A DNA stretch of 39,449 nucleotides from Peptococcaceae bacterium (GCA_020054815.1 JAIHAN010000006.1:1-39449); one strand, 5' to 3'; shown: positions 23,592 through 32,669, counted from the stretch's first letter. Made by a program: numbers and translations. The notes: generated by a model not told the origin, from the letters alone.

Positions 23592-25480
23592 GCATCAATC
23601 CCCCCCTGTCGTCTGCGCTGCTCCAGATAAATCAAAAGAACAGAAACATCGGCAGGAGATACGCCCGATATGCGTGAAGCCTGGCCTACGGAAGTTGGCC
23701 TGATACTGGCAAGTTTTTGTTTGGCCTCATTGGATAAGCCCTGAATCCCATAATAATCTAAGTCAGGCGGTATCACACGGTTTTCCAGTTTTTCGAAACG
23801 CTCGACCTGGGACATTTGCTTGGCAATATATCCTTCATATTTAATTTGAATATCAATCTGTTCTTTGATATCCTCGGGCAGTTCAGCAGCCAGACCAACG
23901 TTGATTAAATCCTGGTAAGTAATTTCCGTCCTCTTTAATAAATCATAAAGATAAATTCCTTGCCTTAGGGGCGTACTGTCCCTTTCCTCCAGTAATTTTG
24001 CTAATTCCTGGTGACTGGGCGTAACAATGGTTTCCTTTAAACGTTTCATTTCTGCTTCCAGCTGTTCTTTCTTTTGTTTAAACCTGGCATAGCGCTCCGC
24101 CGTTACCAGTCCTACCTCCCATCCTTTCTCGGTCAAACGCAGGTCCGCATTATCCTGCCGCAGGATCAGGCGGTATTCGGCCCGGGATGTCAGCATTCTA
24201 TAGGGCTCATTGGTCCCTTTTGTCACCAGGTCGTCAACGAGAACACCAATATAAGCATCAGAACGTTTCAAAATTAAGGGAGATCTTCCTTTTACCTTAA
24301 GAGCAGCGTTGATACCGGCCATCAATCCCTGAGCCGCGGCTTCTTCATAACCGGAGGTACCGTTTATTTGACCGGCACAAAAGAGCCCGCTAATGTGCTT
24401 CATCTCCAGGGACAATCCCAGCTGGGTAGGAACTACATAATCATACTCAATGGCATAGCCTGTCCGCATCATTTCCACATTTTCCATACCTTTAATCGTT
24501 CTCAAAAATTGCATCTGAACTTCTTCCGGCAAACTTGAGGACATACCCTGTACATATATTTCATAGGTACCTATACCTTCAGGTTCTAAAAACAGTTGAT
24601 GCCGTTCCTTATCGGCAAATCTCACTACTTTGTCTTCGATAGAAGGACAGTAGCGCGGTCCTGTCCCCTCAATCACTCCGCTGAAGAGGGGTGACCTGTG
24701 CAGGTTATTTCTGATCACGGTATGGGTATTTTCATTGGTATAAGCCAGGTAGCAGGGAATGTTATGACCTGTGCCTCTTTCCGTCAAGAAGGAAAAATAA
24801 TGTTCCTTCTCATCACCCGGTTGAACAAGCATCTGGCTAAAATCGATGCTCCGCCTGTCAACCCGGGCTGGAGTACCCGTTTTGAAGCGGCCTAATTCTA
24901 TACCTAATTCCCGGAGATTCTGGGAAAGATTCATGGCGGCGTGCTGATTATTGGGTCCTCCCCAGTAACTCACTTCTCCTACAATAATTTTTCCCCGGAG
25001 GTAAGTGCCGGTGCAAAGAATAACCGCAGGGGACCGGAAAATGGCACCGGTATTCGTCTCAATCCCTTCTACCCTTTTATCGTCACTAACCAGTATTCTC
25101 TCTACCAATAACTGCTTTACATCTAAATTGTCCTGACCCTGCAATATATAAATCATTCTCCGTTGATAGGCGTATTTATCAGCCTGGGCCCTCAGAGCAT
25201 GGACAGCCGGCCCTTTTCCAGTATTTAACATCCTAATTTGAATATAGGTTGCATCAATATTTCTTCCCATTTCTCCCCCCAGGGCATCAATTTCCCTGAC
25301 CAGATGCCCTTTGGCAGGTCCGCCTATGGAAGGATTACAGGGCATAAGGGCGATATTATCCATGTTTAGGGTAACAAGCAAGGTCTTACAGCCCATGCGG
25401 GCGGCGGCCAGGGCAGCCTCGCAGCCGGCATGACCTGCACCTACAACGATACAATCATAACTTCCAGCCTCGTAAGTCAT
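23588..25480 (-). CDS. mnmG: tRNA uridine-5-carboxymethylaminomethyl modification enzyme MnmG
   Basis: MnmG uses FAD, with MnmE, to modify U34 of several tRNAs. The 630-residue length is usual. The FAD dinucleotide-binding motif [19 protein letters not shown] is near residues 12-30. [12 protein letters not shown] and [11 protein letters not shown], plus the C-terminal helical domain ([21 protein letters not shown]), are family signatures. It is coupled to rsmG. A repeat element and a gap of about 190 bases separate it from mnmE, so it may have its own promoter. Confidence 0.97.
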   Translation of the reverse strand: MTYEAGSYDCIVVGAGHAGCEAALAAARMGCKTLLVTLNMDNIALMPCNPSIGGPAKGHLVREIDALGGEMGRNIDATYIQIRMLNTGKGPAVHALRAQADKYAYQRRMIYILQGQDNLDVKQLLVERILVSDDKRVEGIETNTGAIFRSPAVILCTGTYLRGKIIVGEVSYWGGPNNQHAAMNLSQNLRELGIELGRFKTGTPARVDRRSIDFSQMLVQPGDEKEHYFSFLTERGTGHNIPCYLAYTNENTHTVIRNNLHRSPLFSGVIEGTGPRYCPSIEDKVVRFADKERHQLFLEPEGIGTYEIYVQGMSSSLPEEVQMQFLRTIKGMENVEMMRTGYAIEYDYVVPTQLGLSLEMKHISGLFCAGQINGTSGYEEAAAQGLMAGINAALKVKGRSPLILKRSDAYIGVLVDDLVTKGTNEPYRMLTSRAEYRLILRQDNADLRLTEKGWEVGLVTAERYARFKQKKEQLEAEMKRLKETIVTPSHQELAKLLEERDSTPLRQGIYLYDLLKRTEITYQDLINVGLAAELPEDIKEQIDIQIKYEGYIAKQMSQVERFEKLENRVIPPDLDYYGIQGLSNEAKQKLASIRPTSVGQASRISGVSPADVSVLLIYLEQRRRQGGIDA

Positions 25481-25540
25481 ACTTCTTAGACCTCCATCTT
25501 GATGAAAACATTATCTTGACCTCGTGAACCGTAAACAGTG

Positions 25541-25629
25541 GTCGCTACCCGCTTCCCGTTCCCCGCTACCCGAAAATAAAGCTTAAGATAAAAAATTCGG
25601 GTGTGGGGAAGCGGGAAACGGGAAGCGTC
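25541..25629. repeat. Hairpin repeat element, copy B
   Basis: Arms 25543-25574 and 25596-25627 pair at 25 of 32 positions around an AT-rich 21-base loop. The ends GTCGCTACCCG and CGGGAAGCGTC match copy A at 21548-21768. It lies between the mnmE stop and the mnmG start and may act as a terminator in the minus direction. Confidence 0.65.
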
Positions 25630-25633
25630 ATTC

Positions 25634-25672
25634 ACTACCAACTATCAACTACCAACTATCAACTACCAACTA
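25634..25672. repeat. 14-bp tandem repeat ACTACCAACTATCA, 2.8 copies
   Basis: Two full copies and an 11-base partial copy run without mismatch right up to the mnmE stop codon. It adjoins hairpin element B and may be part of the same mobile unit or slippage beside it. It has no spacers, so it is not a CRISPR array. Confidence 0.85.
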
Positions 25673-25674
25673 AC

Positions 25675-27054
25675 CTATTTTCCCAGACAAAATTGAGAAA
25701 AGATTTGATCGATAATATCCTCTTCCAGTGTTTCCCCTGTTATTTCCCCAAGATGCTCCCATGAACTACGCAAGTCGATAGAAATAAAATCAGAAGGGAG
25801 ATTATCTTCTACACCCCGGTGTGCACTCTCCAAAGCTCTTTTAGCTCTTTCTAAAGCTTCTTTATGTCTTACATTATTTAAAAGAATTTTATCCGATAAG
25901 TTAAAACCATTTTCGAAGAAAACACTTTTAATTTTTTCTTCCAGCTCTTTTAAACCAATTTCCTCTTTGGCCGAAACAAAGTGTACCCTGTAGGGGGCTA
26001 CCCTTTCTTTGATTTTTTCTTCACTTAACTCTTCTTTTAATAGGTCAATTTTATTGGCCAAAACTATGATCTTATCAGTAGGATACCGCCGGATAAAAGC
26101 TTCATCATCTTCTGTGATACCATGAACAATATCTAAGACATAGAGTATAAGATCAGCTTCTTCTACGGCTTCCCTGGTTTTCTCCATACCTATTTTTTCT
26201 ACTATATCCTCAGTTTCCCGGATTCCGGCTGTATCCATCAAAACCAAGGGTATCCCGCCTAGATTGTAATATTCCTCGATCACATCCCGGGTAGTTCCCG
26301 GAATATCGGTGACAATGGCCCTTTTTGCTTTCAAGAGGGCATTTAACAGGCTGGATTTTCCCACATTTGGCCTACCGATTAGCACTGTCTTTAAACCCTC
26401 GCGCAGGATACGTCCACTGCGAAAGGTTTGTAGGAGATCATGAATGCCATCTGCAATTTGAGAGATACGCAAGCCTAATTCTCCAGGGGTTAAACGCGTG
26501 AAATCTTCCTCGGGAAAATCGATATCAGCCTCTAAATAAGCCATTATTTCTAAGATCTGTTTACGGTATTCTTTAATGATGTTAGAAAGGCCGCCCTGCA
26601 GATTACTAACAGCCGCCTGAGCCCCTTCCTCCGTCATGGCGTTGATCATGTCCATAATGGCTTCAGCCTGAGAGAGGTCAAGCCTCCCGTTTAAAAATGC
26701 CCTTTTAGAAAACTCGCCGGGTTCAGCCAGCCTGGCTCCTGCTCTTATTACCAGTTCAAGCACTTTTCGTAAGATAATCATGCCACCATGGCATTGTAAC
26801 TCCACTACGTTTTCTCCCGTGAAACTATGGGGTCCCCACATCACCAGGGCCAGGGCTTCGTCCACAACCTTACCCTCTTCATCGACAACATGTCCATAAG
26901 TAATCGTATAGGTTTTCTTGTCTTTTAAGCTTCTTCCTTTTTTACTTCTAAAGACTTTATCGGCAATTTCGCCTGCTTCACTGCCTGAAATTCTGATAAT
27001 ACCAACACTGGCGGCTCCCATGGCCGTTGTGACGGCAGCAATGGTATCGTTCAT
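25675..27054 (-). CDS. mnmE: tRNA modification GTPase MnmE
   Basis: MnmE is the GTPase partner of MnmG in U34 modification. At about 459 residues it has the N-terminal folate-binding-type domain, a Ras-like G domain inserted in a helical domain (G1 GRPNVGKSS, DTAGIRETED, and NKID), and the C-terminal CLGK with the catalytic cysteine. ATG at 27054 is ten bases after GAGGTG; a TTG one codon upstream is an equally good start. A promoter lies at 27109-27081. The jag terminator upstream separates it from the rpmH-jag operon. Confidence 0.96.
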   Translation of the reverse strand: MNDTIAAVTTAMGAASVGIIRISGSEAGEIADKVFRSKKGRSLKDKKTYTITYGHVVDEEGKVVDEALALVMWGPHSFTGENVVELQCHGGMIILRKVLELVIRAGARLAEPGEFSKRAFLNGRLDLSQAEAIMDMINAMTEEGAQAAVSNLQGGLSNIIKEYRKQILEIMAYLEADIDFPEEDFTRLTPGELGLRISQIADGIHDLLQTFRSGRILREGLKTVLIGRPNVGKSSLLNALLKAKRAIVTDIPGTTRDVIEEYYNLGGIPLVLMDTAGIRETEDIVEKIGMEKTREAVEEADLILYVLDIVHGITEDDEAFIRRYPTDKIIVLANKIDLLKEELSEEKIKERVAPYRVHFVSAKEEIGLKELEEKIKSVFFENGFNLSDKILLNNVRHKEALERAKRALESAHRGVEDNLPSDFISIDLRSSWEHLGEITGETLEEDIIDQIFSQFCLGK

Positions 27055-27080
27055 CAACTTTGGTCACCTCTTTACACACC

Positions 27081-27109
27081 ACTATACCTTAATTTCTAGT
27101 ATTGTCCAA
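27081..27109 (-). promoter_or_regulatory. Sigma-A promoter of mnmE
   Basis: TTGGAC (27109-27104) and TATAGT (27086-27081) are 17 bases apart on the minus strand, 27 bases before the mnmE start. Confidence 0.7.
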
Positions 27110-27144
27110 TCAATTCCCGCATAATATTTCTTACTGTCTTATTA

Positions 27145-27180
27145 TAAAAAAACCAGCCTGGTTTTGCTGTTACCAGGCTG
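27145..27180 (-). terminator. Terminator of the rpmH-jag operon
   Basis: CAGCCTGGT pairs exactly with ACCAGGCTG on the minus strand and is followed by a run of seven U. It lies about 20 bases after the jag stop. Confidence 0.93.
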
Positions 27181-27200
27181 ATGTGGAACCATGCTTACCT

Positions 27201-27824
27201 TTATTTACGTAATGCGATAACCACCTTACGGAATGGTTCTTCTCCCTCACTATAGGTTTGCACCCTCTTATCGTTCTGCAGCGCTGTATGAATAATCCTG
27301 CGTTCTTGCGGATTCATGGGTTCTAAGACCACGCGATAACCCGTTCTTTTTACTCTTTCAGCCAGCCTTGCCGCCAGGTTAACAAGCGTGTCTTCTCTCC
27401 GTTTACGGTACCCTTCAGCATCAAGGATAATCTTTTTGCGCTCAGCAAGATTATGCTTGTTGGCTACCAGGTTTCCCAGGTATTGTAAGGCATCGAGGGT
27501 CTCTCCCCTGCGCCCGATGAGAATACCCAGATTATTTCCGATTAAAGTCATTTTGATAAAATCTTCTTCCTCGCTCACGAAAATTTCCGATTTGACTCCC
27601 ATTTGGGCTGTTACTTCTTCATAGAATTTTTTTACCGCTTTAATGGGATCGGGTTTTTCGGTGACCCTGACACGGGCATTTTTGCTGCCAAAAAGACCAA
27701 ATATCCCTTTGTTAGGCTCTTCTAAGATTTCTATTTCTACTTCATCTTTTTTGAGTTTTAATTCTGCTAAAGCCTGACTAACGGCTTCCTCGACAGTACG
27801 GCCGGTTTTCTCCAAAATTCTCAT
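27201..27824 (-). CDS. jag: RNA-binding protein Jag/KhpB
   Basis: This 207-residue RNA-binding protein has the N-terminal Jag domain (EKTGRTVEEAVSQALAEL, GIFGLFGSKNARVRV), a KH domain with IGRRGETLDALQYL, and a C-terminal R3H domain (ERRIIHTALQNDKRVQTYSEG). The start overlaps the yidC stop by four bases (ATGA). The conserved yidC-jag pairing suggests a role linking RNA binding to envelope or division control. Confidence 0.95.
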   Translation of the reverse strand: MRILEKTGRTVEEAVSQALAELKLKKDEVEIEILEEPNKGIFGLFGSKNARVRVTEKPDPIKAVKKFYEEVTAQMGVKSEIFVSEEEDFIKMTLIGNNLGILIGRRGETLDALQYLGNLVANKHNLAERKKIILDAEGYRKRREDTLVNLAARLAERVKRTGYRVVLEPMNPQERRIIHTALQNDKRVQTYSEGEEPFRKVVIALRK

Positions 27825-28498
27825 TTACCACCAACTTCCCCCTTTTGCATTGCCGGTTGACGATTAATGTACAACTGCTGTAAGGCCCCAAAAATACTGA
27901 AGAAAGTCCAGTATATACCCAACCCAGCTGGGAAATTCAAACTGATATAACCGATAAAGAGCGGCATGAAGTAAAGCATCATCTTTTGTGTTTGTTCGGC
28001 GGCAGGATTATCGCCACTTGCGGGTGTAGTGACTTTGGACTGGAGATAAGTTGTCAGGGCCACCAGGACCGGAATGATATAGTAAGGATCCGGGTCTTTT
28101 AAATGGGGTACCCACAAAAATTTAGCGGCGGCGGGATCCACATAAACAAAATCCCTCAAAGCCTGGAACAGGGCAATTAAAATAGGCATTTGTACCAGCA
28201 AAGGAAGACAGCCAGACATAGGGTTAACCTTATTTTCTTTGTAAAGCTCCATAATGGCCTGGTTGGCTTTTTCCGGGTTTTTCTTATATTTTTCCTGCAG
28301 TTCTTTTACCTTAGGCTGAATATCCTGCATTTTTTTCATAGAATGCATTTGTTTATAACTAAGGGGATATAAGACGATTTTAATGACCAGTGTCAAAAAG
28401 ATAATAGCCAGTCCATAACTGGGAATACCCAAGGCTTTCGTTATACCATAAAAGAAACTGAGCATTGCAGCGATACCATTAACTAAAGCTTGCCACAA
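27821..28498 (-). CDS. yidC: Membrane protein insertase YidC (SpoIIIJ/Oxa1 family)
   Basis: The 225-residue Gram-positive-type YidC has about five membrane segments. The positively charged hydrophilic-groove residue appears as Lys (FLTLVIKIVLYPLS) where Arg is more usual. MSGCLPLLVQMPILIALFQ and GYISLNFPAGLGIYW are conserved core segments. No lipobox is seen at the N-terminus. The TTG start at 28498 uses a modest AGGA ribosome binding site that lies at the foot of a strong hairpin (28506-28534), while an excellent AAGGAGGTG lies 40 bases upstream. Translation may therefore be regulated. Confidence 0.93.
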   Translation of the reverse strand: MWQALVNGIAAMLSFFYGITKALGIPSYGLAIIFLTLVIKIVLYPLSYKQMHSMKKMQDIQPKVKELQEKYKKNPEKANQAIMELYKENKVNPMSGCLPLLVQMPILIALFQALRDFVYVDPAAAKFLWVPHLKDPDPYYIIPVLVALTTYLQSKVTTPASGDNPAAEQTQKMMLYFMPLFIGYISLNFPAGLGIYWTFFSIFGALQQLYINRQPAMQKGEVGGK

Positions 28499-28504
28499 AA
28501 TTTT

Positions 28505-28545
28505 TCCTGTTACAAAGAATTCTTTGTAAACAGGTTCACCTCCTT
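28505..28545 (-). promoter_or_regulatory. Hairpin over the yidC ribosome binding site with possible mini-ORF
   Basis: CCTGTT(T)ACAAAG pairs with CTTTGTAACAGG around AATT, 12 pairs with one bulged T (28506-28534). The 3' arm includes most of the yidC AGGA site. Upstream, AAGGAGGTG (28545-28537) serves no annotated gene; five bases after its GGAGG core a CTG begins an eight-codon frame (CTG to TAA, 28533-28510) whose stop lies in the 3' arm. Translation of it would open the hairpin. The hairpin is certain; the mini-ORF is inference. Confidence 0.5.
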
Positions 28546-28548
28546 ACC

Positions 28549-28758
28549 TTACTTTACCGGATCGTAGCCTCCCGGATGAAAAGGATGACACTTAAGAATA
28601 CGTTTCAGGGCGAGCCAGCTGCCTTTCCATGGTCCATATCGACTCACGGCCTCCAGGGCATATTGAGAACAGGTAGGGTAAAAACGACAGCTTGCTCCTT
28701 TAAGGGGCGAAAAAAACCGTTGATAAAAGCGAATCATGATTAACAAGATTTCTTTCAT
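28549..28758 (-). CDS. yidD: Membrane protein insertion efficiency factor YidD
   Basis: This 69-residue protein has the invariant YidD core [25 protein letters not shown] and [18 protein letters not shown]. It probably assists YidC and lies at the inner face of the membrane via its amphipathic N-terminus. The ATG lies two bases after the rnpA stop. It occupies its conserved place between rnpA and yidC. Confidence 0.96.
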   Translation of the reverse strand: MKEILLIMIRFYQRFFSPLKGASCRFYPTCSQYALEAVSRYGPWKGSWLALKRILKCHPFHPGGYDPVK

Positions 28759-28760
28759 CC

Positions 28761-29117
28761 TTATTCATCCTTTTTTAATAAATGGGCCCTTTGTAAAAGA
28801 ACTACCATATTTTTTTCAACATCGCGAAAAGAAATTCCTTTTATTTTAGGACGTGCAACAAAAATAATATCGAAGGGTACCTTTAGCTCATGGAGATGAA
28901 GCTTAGCCGCCTCTCTCAGCCTTCTTTTTATCTTATTTCTCTCCACGGCTTTTCCAATTTTTTTAGAAACGGAAAAACCTAGGCGCGACTCTTTATTTTC
29001 CGGGCGTTTAAAGGAATAAAGCACAAGATAGCTATTAGCCAAAGACTTTCCCTGATGATAGGTCTTTTTAAAATCTCCCTTTTTCTTGAGGCGAAATTTA
29101 TGAGGCAGCAATTGCAT
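28761..29117 (-). CDS. rnpA: Ribonuclease P protein component
   Basis: RnpA binds RNase P RNA and helps mature tRNA 5' ends. The product is a basic protein of about 118 residues with [18 protein letters not shown] near the start and the signature [18 protein letters not shown] at 29117 gives the family-typical N-terminus but has AGGGGG right against it; a GTG at 29147 in the same frame has no ribosome binding site and lies immediately downstream of a TATAAT-like sequence. The start is therefore uncertain. The neighbours are rpmH and yidD. Confidence 0.93.
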   Translation of the reverse strand: MQLLPHKFRLKKKGDFKKTYHQGKSLANSYLVLYSFKRPENKESRLGFSVSKKIGKAVERNKIKRRLREAAKLHLHELKVPFDIIFVARPKIKGISFRDVEKNMVVLLQRAHLLKKDE

Positions 29118-29215
29118 CCCCCTATTGATCTCAGGTAATTCTATCACCTATGAGGATTATACCCATTTTTAGCCATAGTATAAAGAACATATAAAAAACT
29201 TCTTAATAAAGAAAA

Positions 29216-29232
29216 CTTGGCTTGGTGCCAAG
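29216..29232 (-). terminator. Terminator hairpin between rpmH and rnpA
   Basis: CTTGGC and GCCAAG are inverted arms around a five-base loop on the minus strand, followed by GTTTTC. It would end or attenuate the rpmH transcript before rnpA. Confidence 0.65.
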
Positions 29233-29258
29233 CTTTTACCATAAACCTATTTTGATAA

Positions 29259-29279
29259 AAGGCCACATTATGCGGCCTT
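29259..29279 (-). terminator. Hairpin at the rpmH stop codon
   Basis: AAGGCCGCA pairs with TGTGGCCTT (nine pairs, one G-U) around TAA on the minus strand, followed by TTATC. It overlaps the rpmH stop and, with the next hairpin, probably reduces read-through so that L34 is made in excess of RnpA. Confidence 0.65.
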
Positions 29280-29412
29280 ATGCTGACAATCTTTTTCTTC
29301 CTTTTAAACGTCTCCGCTTTAAAACGTTTCTTCCACCTTGACTTCTCATTCTTGATAAGAAACCATGAACTCTTTTATGTTTACGGTTCTTGGGCTGATA
29401 AGTCCTTTTCAC
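29278..29412 (-). CDS. rpmH: 50S ribosomal protein L34 (bL34)
   Basis: The 44-residue, very basic product begins [19 protein letters not shown] and ends with [13 protein letters not shown], a clear bL34. The start is GTG with GGGGAGG upstream. It is the first gene of the leftward operon and is preceded by a promoter with both consensus hexamers at 29492-29464. Confidence 0.97.
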   Translation of the reverse strand: MKRTYQPKNRKHKRVHGFLSRMRSQGGRNVLKRRRLKGRKRLSA

Positions 29413-29463
29413 TATCAACACCTCCCCTTGAAATACTCGAAAACTGCGTAGAGATACAGAAAA

Positions 29464-29492
29464 ATTATAAAGCAGTACTTAAGAGATGTCAA
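29464..29492 (-). promoter_or_regulatory. Perfect-consensus sigma-A promoter of rpmH
   Basis: TTGACA (29492-29487), 17 bases and TATAAT (29469-29464) on the minus strand match the consensus at every hexamer position. This fits a ribosomal protein gene. The promoter ends 18 bases from the first DnaA box. Confidence 0.93.
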
Positions 29493-29509
29493 GAAAATGA
29501 TAGAGGCTT

Positions 29510-29645
29510 TGTGGATATAACTTATGCACATATGTGCTTTTGTTCTATTTGTGGATAGAAAGTTTTGTGGATAAAGCTTAATGTGGATAAAATTTATGAA
29601 AATATAACTTGTTGGCAAAGTACAAATATCCCAGGTTGTGGATAA
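29510..29645. other. oriC: oriC left DnaA-box cluster
   Basis: DnaA-box matches (TTATCCACA or complement) lie at 29510-29518 (TGTGGATAT), 29522-29530 (TTATGCACA), 29550-29558 (TGTGGATAG), and exact TGTGGATAA at 29566-29574, 29582-29590 and 29637-29645. All but the second share one orientation. They are followed by an AT-rich stretch (29646-29700) that could be the unwinding element. Confidence 0.9.
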
Positions 29646-29681
29646 ATTGACCTTTTACCTGTTAATAAACTTATTTACTTG

Positions 29682-29710
29682 TTGATAACTTTACGTATTT
29701 TTGGTATGAT
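29682..29710 (+). promoter_or_regulatory. Likely sigma-A promoter of dnaA
   Basis: TTGATA, 17 bases, TATGAT. The start of transcription would be about 250 bases upstream of dnaA, giving a long leader that crosses DnaA boxes (29741-29773) and a terminator-like hairpin (29820-29849). Confidence 0.65.
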
Positions 29711-29740
29711 GATGTCAATGAAAGGAAATTTCCTAACAAA

Positions 29741-29773
29741 CTATCCACATCTTGTGGATAAACCTGTGTATAA
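29741..29773. other. oriC: DnaA-box cluster in the dnaA leader
   Basis: CTATCCACA (29741-29749), exact TGTGGATAA (29753-29761) and TGTGTATAA (29765-29773) form a tight cluster, the first facing the other two. The position just downstream of the dnaA promoter suits both origin function and DnaA autoregulation. Confidence 0.85.
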
Positions 29774-29819
29774 CTTGTTATTTATTGAAAGTTTAATTTA
29801 TAGTACATATAAAAATGAC

Positions 29820-29849
29820 AGAACCCAGTTAGGCTGGATTCTTTTTTTT
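29820..29849 (+). terminator. Intrinsic terminator in the dnaA leader
   Basis: AGAA-C-CCAG pairs with CTGG-A-TTCT around TTAGG, and the hairpin ends in a run of eight T. It points towards dnaA and lies about 117 bases before its start codon, so it either ends a short origin transcript or attenuates dnaA. Confidence 0.75.
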
Positions 29850-29921
29850 GCACCCGGGCACAAGTCTCGCGACGTCGCTTGTGCTCCTAGTCTCGCTATG
29901 CACCGCAGGCATAAGTGCAAC
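29850..29921. repeat. GC-rich nested palindromes between terminator and dnaA
   Basis: GCACAAG (29858-29864) and CTTGTGC (29878-29884) flank a perfect GCGACGTCGC palindrome (29869-29878). The segment is clearly more GC-rich than the surrounding origin DNA and has no gene. It may be a small insertion or a structured part of the dnaA leader. Confidence 0.6.
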
Positions 29922-29966
29922 TAATGCTTTAAATTATTATGGTTGGCGAAGTGGAGAGGATTCTTA

Positions 29967-31322
29967 ATGTTAAAAAACCAGAACACAGAAATATGGCAAG
30001 CAATTTTGTCGCAGTTAGAAAAAGAATTGTCCAGACCTAGTTTTGAAACTTGGCTGAAATCAACCCATTTAATCTCTCTAGAGGACAACCATTTAATGAT
30101 AGGTGTGCCTAACGAGTTTGCCAAAGATTGGCTGGAAAACCGCTATTATTCCCTTATCAAAAGCAAGGCGGAAAATGTACTAAACAGAGAGGTCAAATTA
30201 AGTTTTGTTATTCCAGGCCAGGAACATGAAATAAAAGGAAAACTGGAAAAACACCGGCCAGCCATGAAATCTTCTTTTCAGCTTGATGATTTCAGTGGTA
30301 TGACGCTTAATCCCAAATATACTTTTGATACCTTTGTGGTGGGTAACAGTAACCGGTTCGCCCATGCTGCCTCTTTGGCTGTAGCTGAAGCCATCGCCAA
30401 AGCTTATAACCCTTTGTTTATTTACGGGGGCGTAGGTCTGGGAAAAACCCACTTAATGCATGCCATTGGCCATTACGCCCTGGAACACCATAAAAACTCG
30501 CGGGTCATGTACGTATCTTCAGAGAAGTTTACCAATGAACTCATTAACGCCATCCGTGACGATAAAACTGTGGATTTCCGCAATAAATACAGAAACATCG
30601 ATGTATTGCTGGTCGATGATATCCAGTTCTTAGCCGGTAAAGAAAGAACCCAGGAAGAGTTTTTCCATACCTTCAATGCCCTGCATGAAGCCAATAAACA
30701 GATTATTCTTTCCAGTGACCGTCCACCCAAAGATATTCCCACTTTGGAGGACAGGCTCAGATCCCGTTTCGAATGGGGTTTAATCACCGATATCCAACCA
30801 CCTGATTTAGAAACCAGGATTGCTATCCTGCGTAAAAAATCGGAAATAGAAAACCTTGATGTACCTAATGAAGTCATGGTCTACATAGCCAATAAAATAC
30901 AGTCAAACATCCGTGAATTAGAAGGGGCTTTAATCAGGGTGATCGCTTATTCTTCCTTAAGCAACCGCGAGATTACCATGGAGCTCTGCATGGATGCTTT
31001 AAAAGATATTATTACTGATTCCCGTCCTAAATTGATTACTGCCGGCCTCATCCAGAGTAAAGTTTCGGAGTTTTTTGGTTTAAGGATGGATGAATTTAAA
31101 GCTAAGAAACGGACAAGAAACGTGGCCTTCCCCAGACAGGTGGCCATGTACCTTTGCAGGGAACTGACGGATATGTCTTTACCTAAAATAGGTGAAGAAT
31201 TTGGCGGGCGCGATCATACAACCGTCATCCATGCCCATGAGAAAATATCCGCCGACATCAAAAAAGACCCTCAACTGGAAGTAACCATCAAAACCATTAT
31301 TGAAAAAATCCAAAATGGTTAG
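29967..31322 (+). CDS. dnaA: Chromosomal replication initiator protein DnaA
   Basis: DnaA binds the DnaA boxes and opens the origin. The 451-residue protein has domain I ([25 protein letters not shown]), a short linker, the AAA+ domain with Walker [10 protein letters not shown] and Walker [10 protein letters not shown], and the C-terminal DNA-binding signature [14 protein letters not shown] at 29967 has GGAGAGGA six bases upstream; an in-frame TTG at 29943 lies before that site and is unlikely. DnaA boxes flank the gene on both sides. Confidence 0.97.
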   Translation: MLKNQNTEIWQAILSQLEKELSRPSFETWLKSTHLISLEDNHLMIGVPNEFAKDWLENRYYSLIKSKAENVLNREVKLSFVIPGQEHEIKGKLEKHRPAMKSSFQLDDFSGMTLNPKYTFDTFVVGNSNRFAHAASLAVAEAIAKAYNPLFIYGGVGLGKTHLMHAIGHYALEHHKNSRVMYVSSEKFTNELINAIRDDKTVDFRNKYRNIDVLLVDDIQFLAGKERTQEEFFHTFNALHEANKQIILSSDRPPKDIPTLEDRLRSRFEWGLITDIQPPDLETRIAILRKKSEIENLDVPNEVMVYIANKIQSNIRELEGALIRVIAYSSLSNREITMELCMDALKDIITDSRPKLITAGLIQSKVSEFFGLRMDEFKAKKRTRNVAFPRQVAMYLCRELTDMSLPKIGEEFGGRDHTTVIHAHEKISADIKKDPQLEVTIKTIIEKIQNG

Positions 31323-31324
31323 TA

Positions 31325-31487
31325 TGTGGATATTTTAACTGATAAAATGTTATTAACATGTGGATAAATCTTATACCCCTTTTTTATTTGATGAATTGTG
31401 GACAGGCAGGTTAACTTGTCCACATTTTATTCAGTCCAAAAAACTCAAGGATAAAAGGGCTCTTTCGAGGCTTTCCACATATCCACA
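31325..31487. other. oriC: oriC right DnaA-box cluster between dnaA and dnaN
   Basis: Box matches: TGTGGATAT (31325-31333), exact TGTGGATAA (31359-31367), TGTGGACAG (31397-31405) with facing TTGTCCACA (31416-31424), CTTTCCACA (31471-31479) and ATATCCACA (31479-31487). With the cluster left of dnaA this makes a bipartite origin like that of Bacillus. Confidence 0.85.
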
Positions 31488-31549
31488 TCTCTTACTACTA
31501 TTACTACGATTTAAACAAATTACTATTATATGCTGGGGGAGGCAGTTTT

Positions 31550-32653
31550 ATGAAAATAACAGCTACAAAAGAAAATCTTTTGTTTGGTGTTCAGGCCGTC
31601 CAAAAAGCAGTAAGTTCAAAAAATACCCTGCCTATTCTTACAGGTATTAAAATAGCAGCCCAGGGAAACTTACTGCATTTTACGGCCACTGATTTAGAAA
31701 TGGGCATTCAGTGCTATGTACCAGCTGATATCATTTATGAAGGAACTATTATTGTACCGGCCCGTCATTTTTCGGAAATAGTCCGGAGACTGCCGAATTG
31801 TGCCATTACCCTGGAATTGAATACTAATCTTGAAGTTACGATCAAATATGAAAACTCCGAACTCACTTTAAAAACCTTACCCCCCGATGATTTTCCCGCC
31901 CTGCCTAACATCAAAGGAAACTACGAAATATCCGTTCAGGCTTCACTCTTACGCCAAATGATCAGGCAGACTGTCTTTGCGGCGAGTAATGACGAAGCCC
32001 GTCCTTTGTTTACAGGAATATTATGCGAAGTAAACGAGAATAAATTAAGAATGATAGCTACTGATACCCATCGTTTGGCCTTAAGAGAAGGTATTCCTCA
32101 AAGCAGTTCGGGGGATAATTTTAGTTTTATCGTTCCCGGAAAAATCATGTCTGAACTGGCCCGTCTTGTTGTCGATGAAGATGAACCATGTTTTATTTCC
32201 GTAACGAAAAACCAGGTATCTTTTATATCTGCCAATATTCGTTTAATGTGCAGACTTTTGGAAGGACAGTTTCCTAACTACCGCCAGGTTATACCTACCC
32301 AGTTTAGATCCAAAATGCGCTGCAAGACGAAACTGCTGCAGGAATCCCTGGAAAGAATCTCTTTGTTTTCCATGCAAAACGATAACAGCAATACCATAAA
32401 TATTAAGATTGACGAAATGTCGATGGTGATTTCTTCAAGGTCTGAGCTGGGACAGGGTTATGAACAAATCGCTGTGGAACTGGAAGGAGAACCTGTTAAT
32501 ATTTCCTTTAATGCCCGTTATCTCATCGATGTCTTAAAAAACGTGGAGGCGGAAATAGTTACTATTGAGTTTACCGGTCCCTTAAGTCCGGGAATTGTGA
32601 GACCTGCCGACAGTGATAATTTTCTTTATTTGATTTTGCCTGTCAGGTCATAG
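31550..32653 (+). CDS. dnaN: DNA polymerase III subunit beta (sliding clamp)
   Basis: This 367-residue protein forms the dimeric clamp that tethers the replicative polymerase. It starts MKITATKENLLFGVQAVQKA and ends LYLILPVRS, the typical clamp C-terminus, with TDTHRLALREG in the middle domain. ATG start with GGGGAGG ribosome binding site. recF follows after 16 bases, without the small S4-domain gene yaaA that separates them in Bacillus. Confidence 0.97.
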   Translation: MKITATKENLLFGVQAVQKAVSSKNTLPILTGIKIAAQGNLLHFTATDLEMGIQCYVPADIIYEGTIIVPARHFSEIVRRLPNCAITLELNTNLEVTIKYENSELTLKTLPPDDFPALPNIKGNYEISVQASLLRQMIRQTVFAASNDEARPLFTGILCEVNENKLRMIATDTHRLALREGIPQSSSGDNFSFIVPGKIMSELARLVVDEDEPCFISVTKNQVSFISANIRLMCRLLEGQFPNYRQVIPTQFRSKMRCKTKLLQESLERISLFSMQNDNSNTINIKIDEMSMVISSRSELGQGYEQIAVELEGEPVNISFNARYLIDVLKNVEAEIVTIEFTGPLSPGIVRPADSDNFLYLILPVRS

Positions 32654-32669
32654 TGGGAGGGGCAGCTCC

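Noticed and set aside
25634-25672. Short tandem repeats resembling a CRISPR array
   Set aside because: The 14-bp units are contiguous with no spacers, and no cas genes are nearby.
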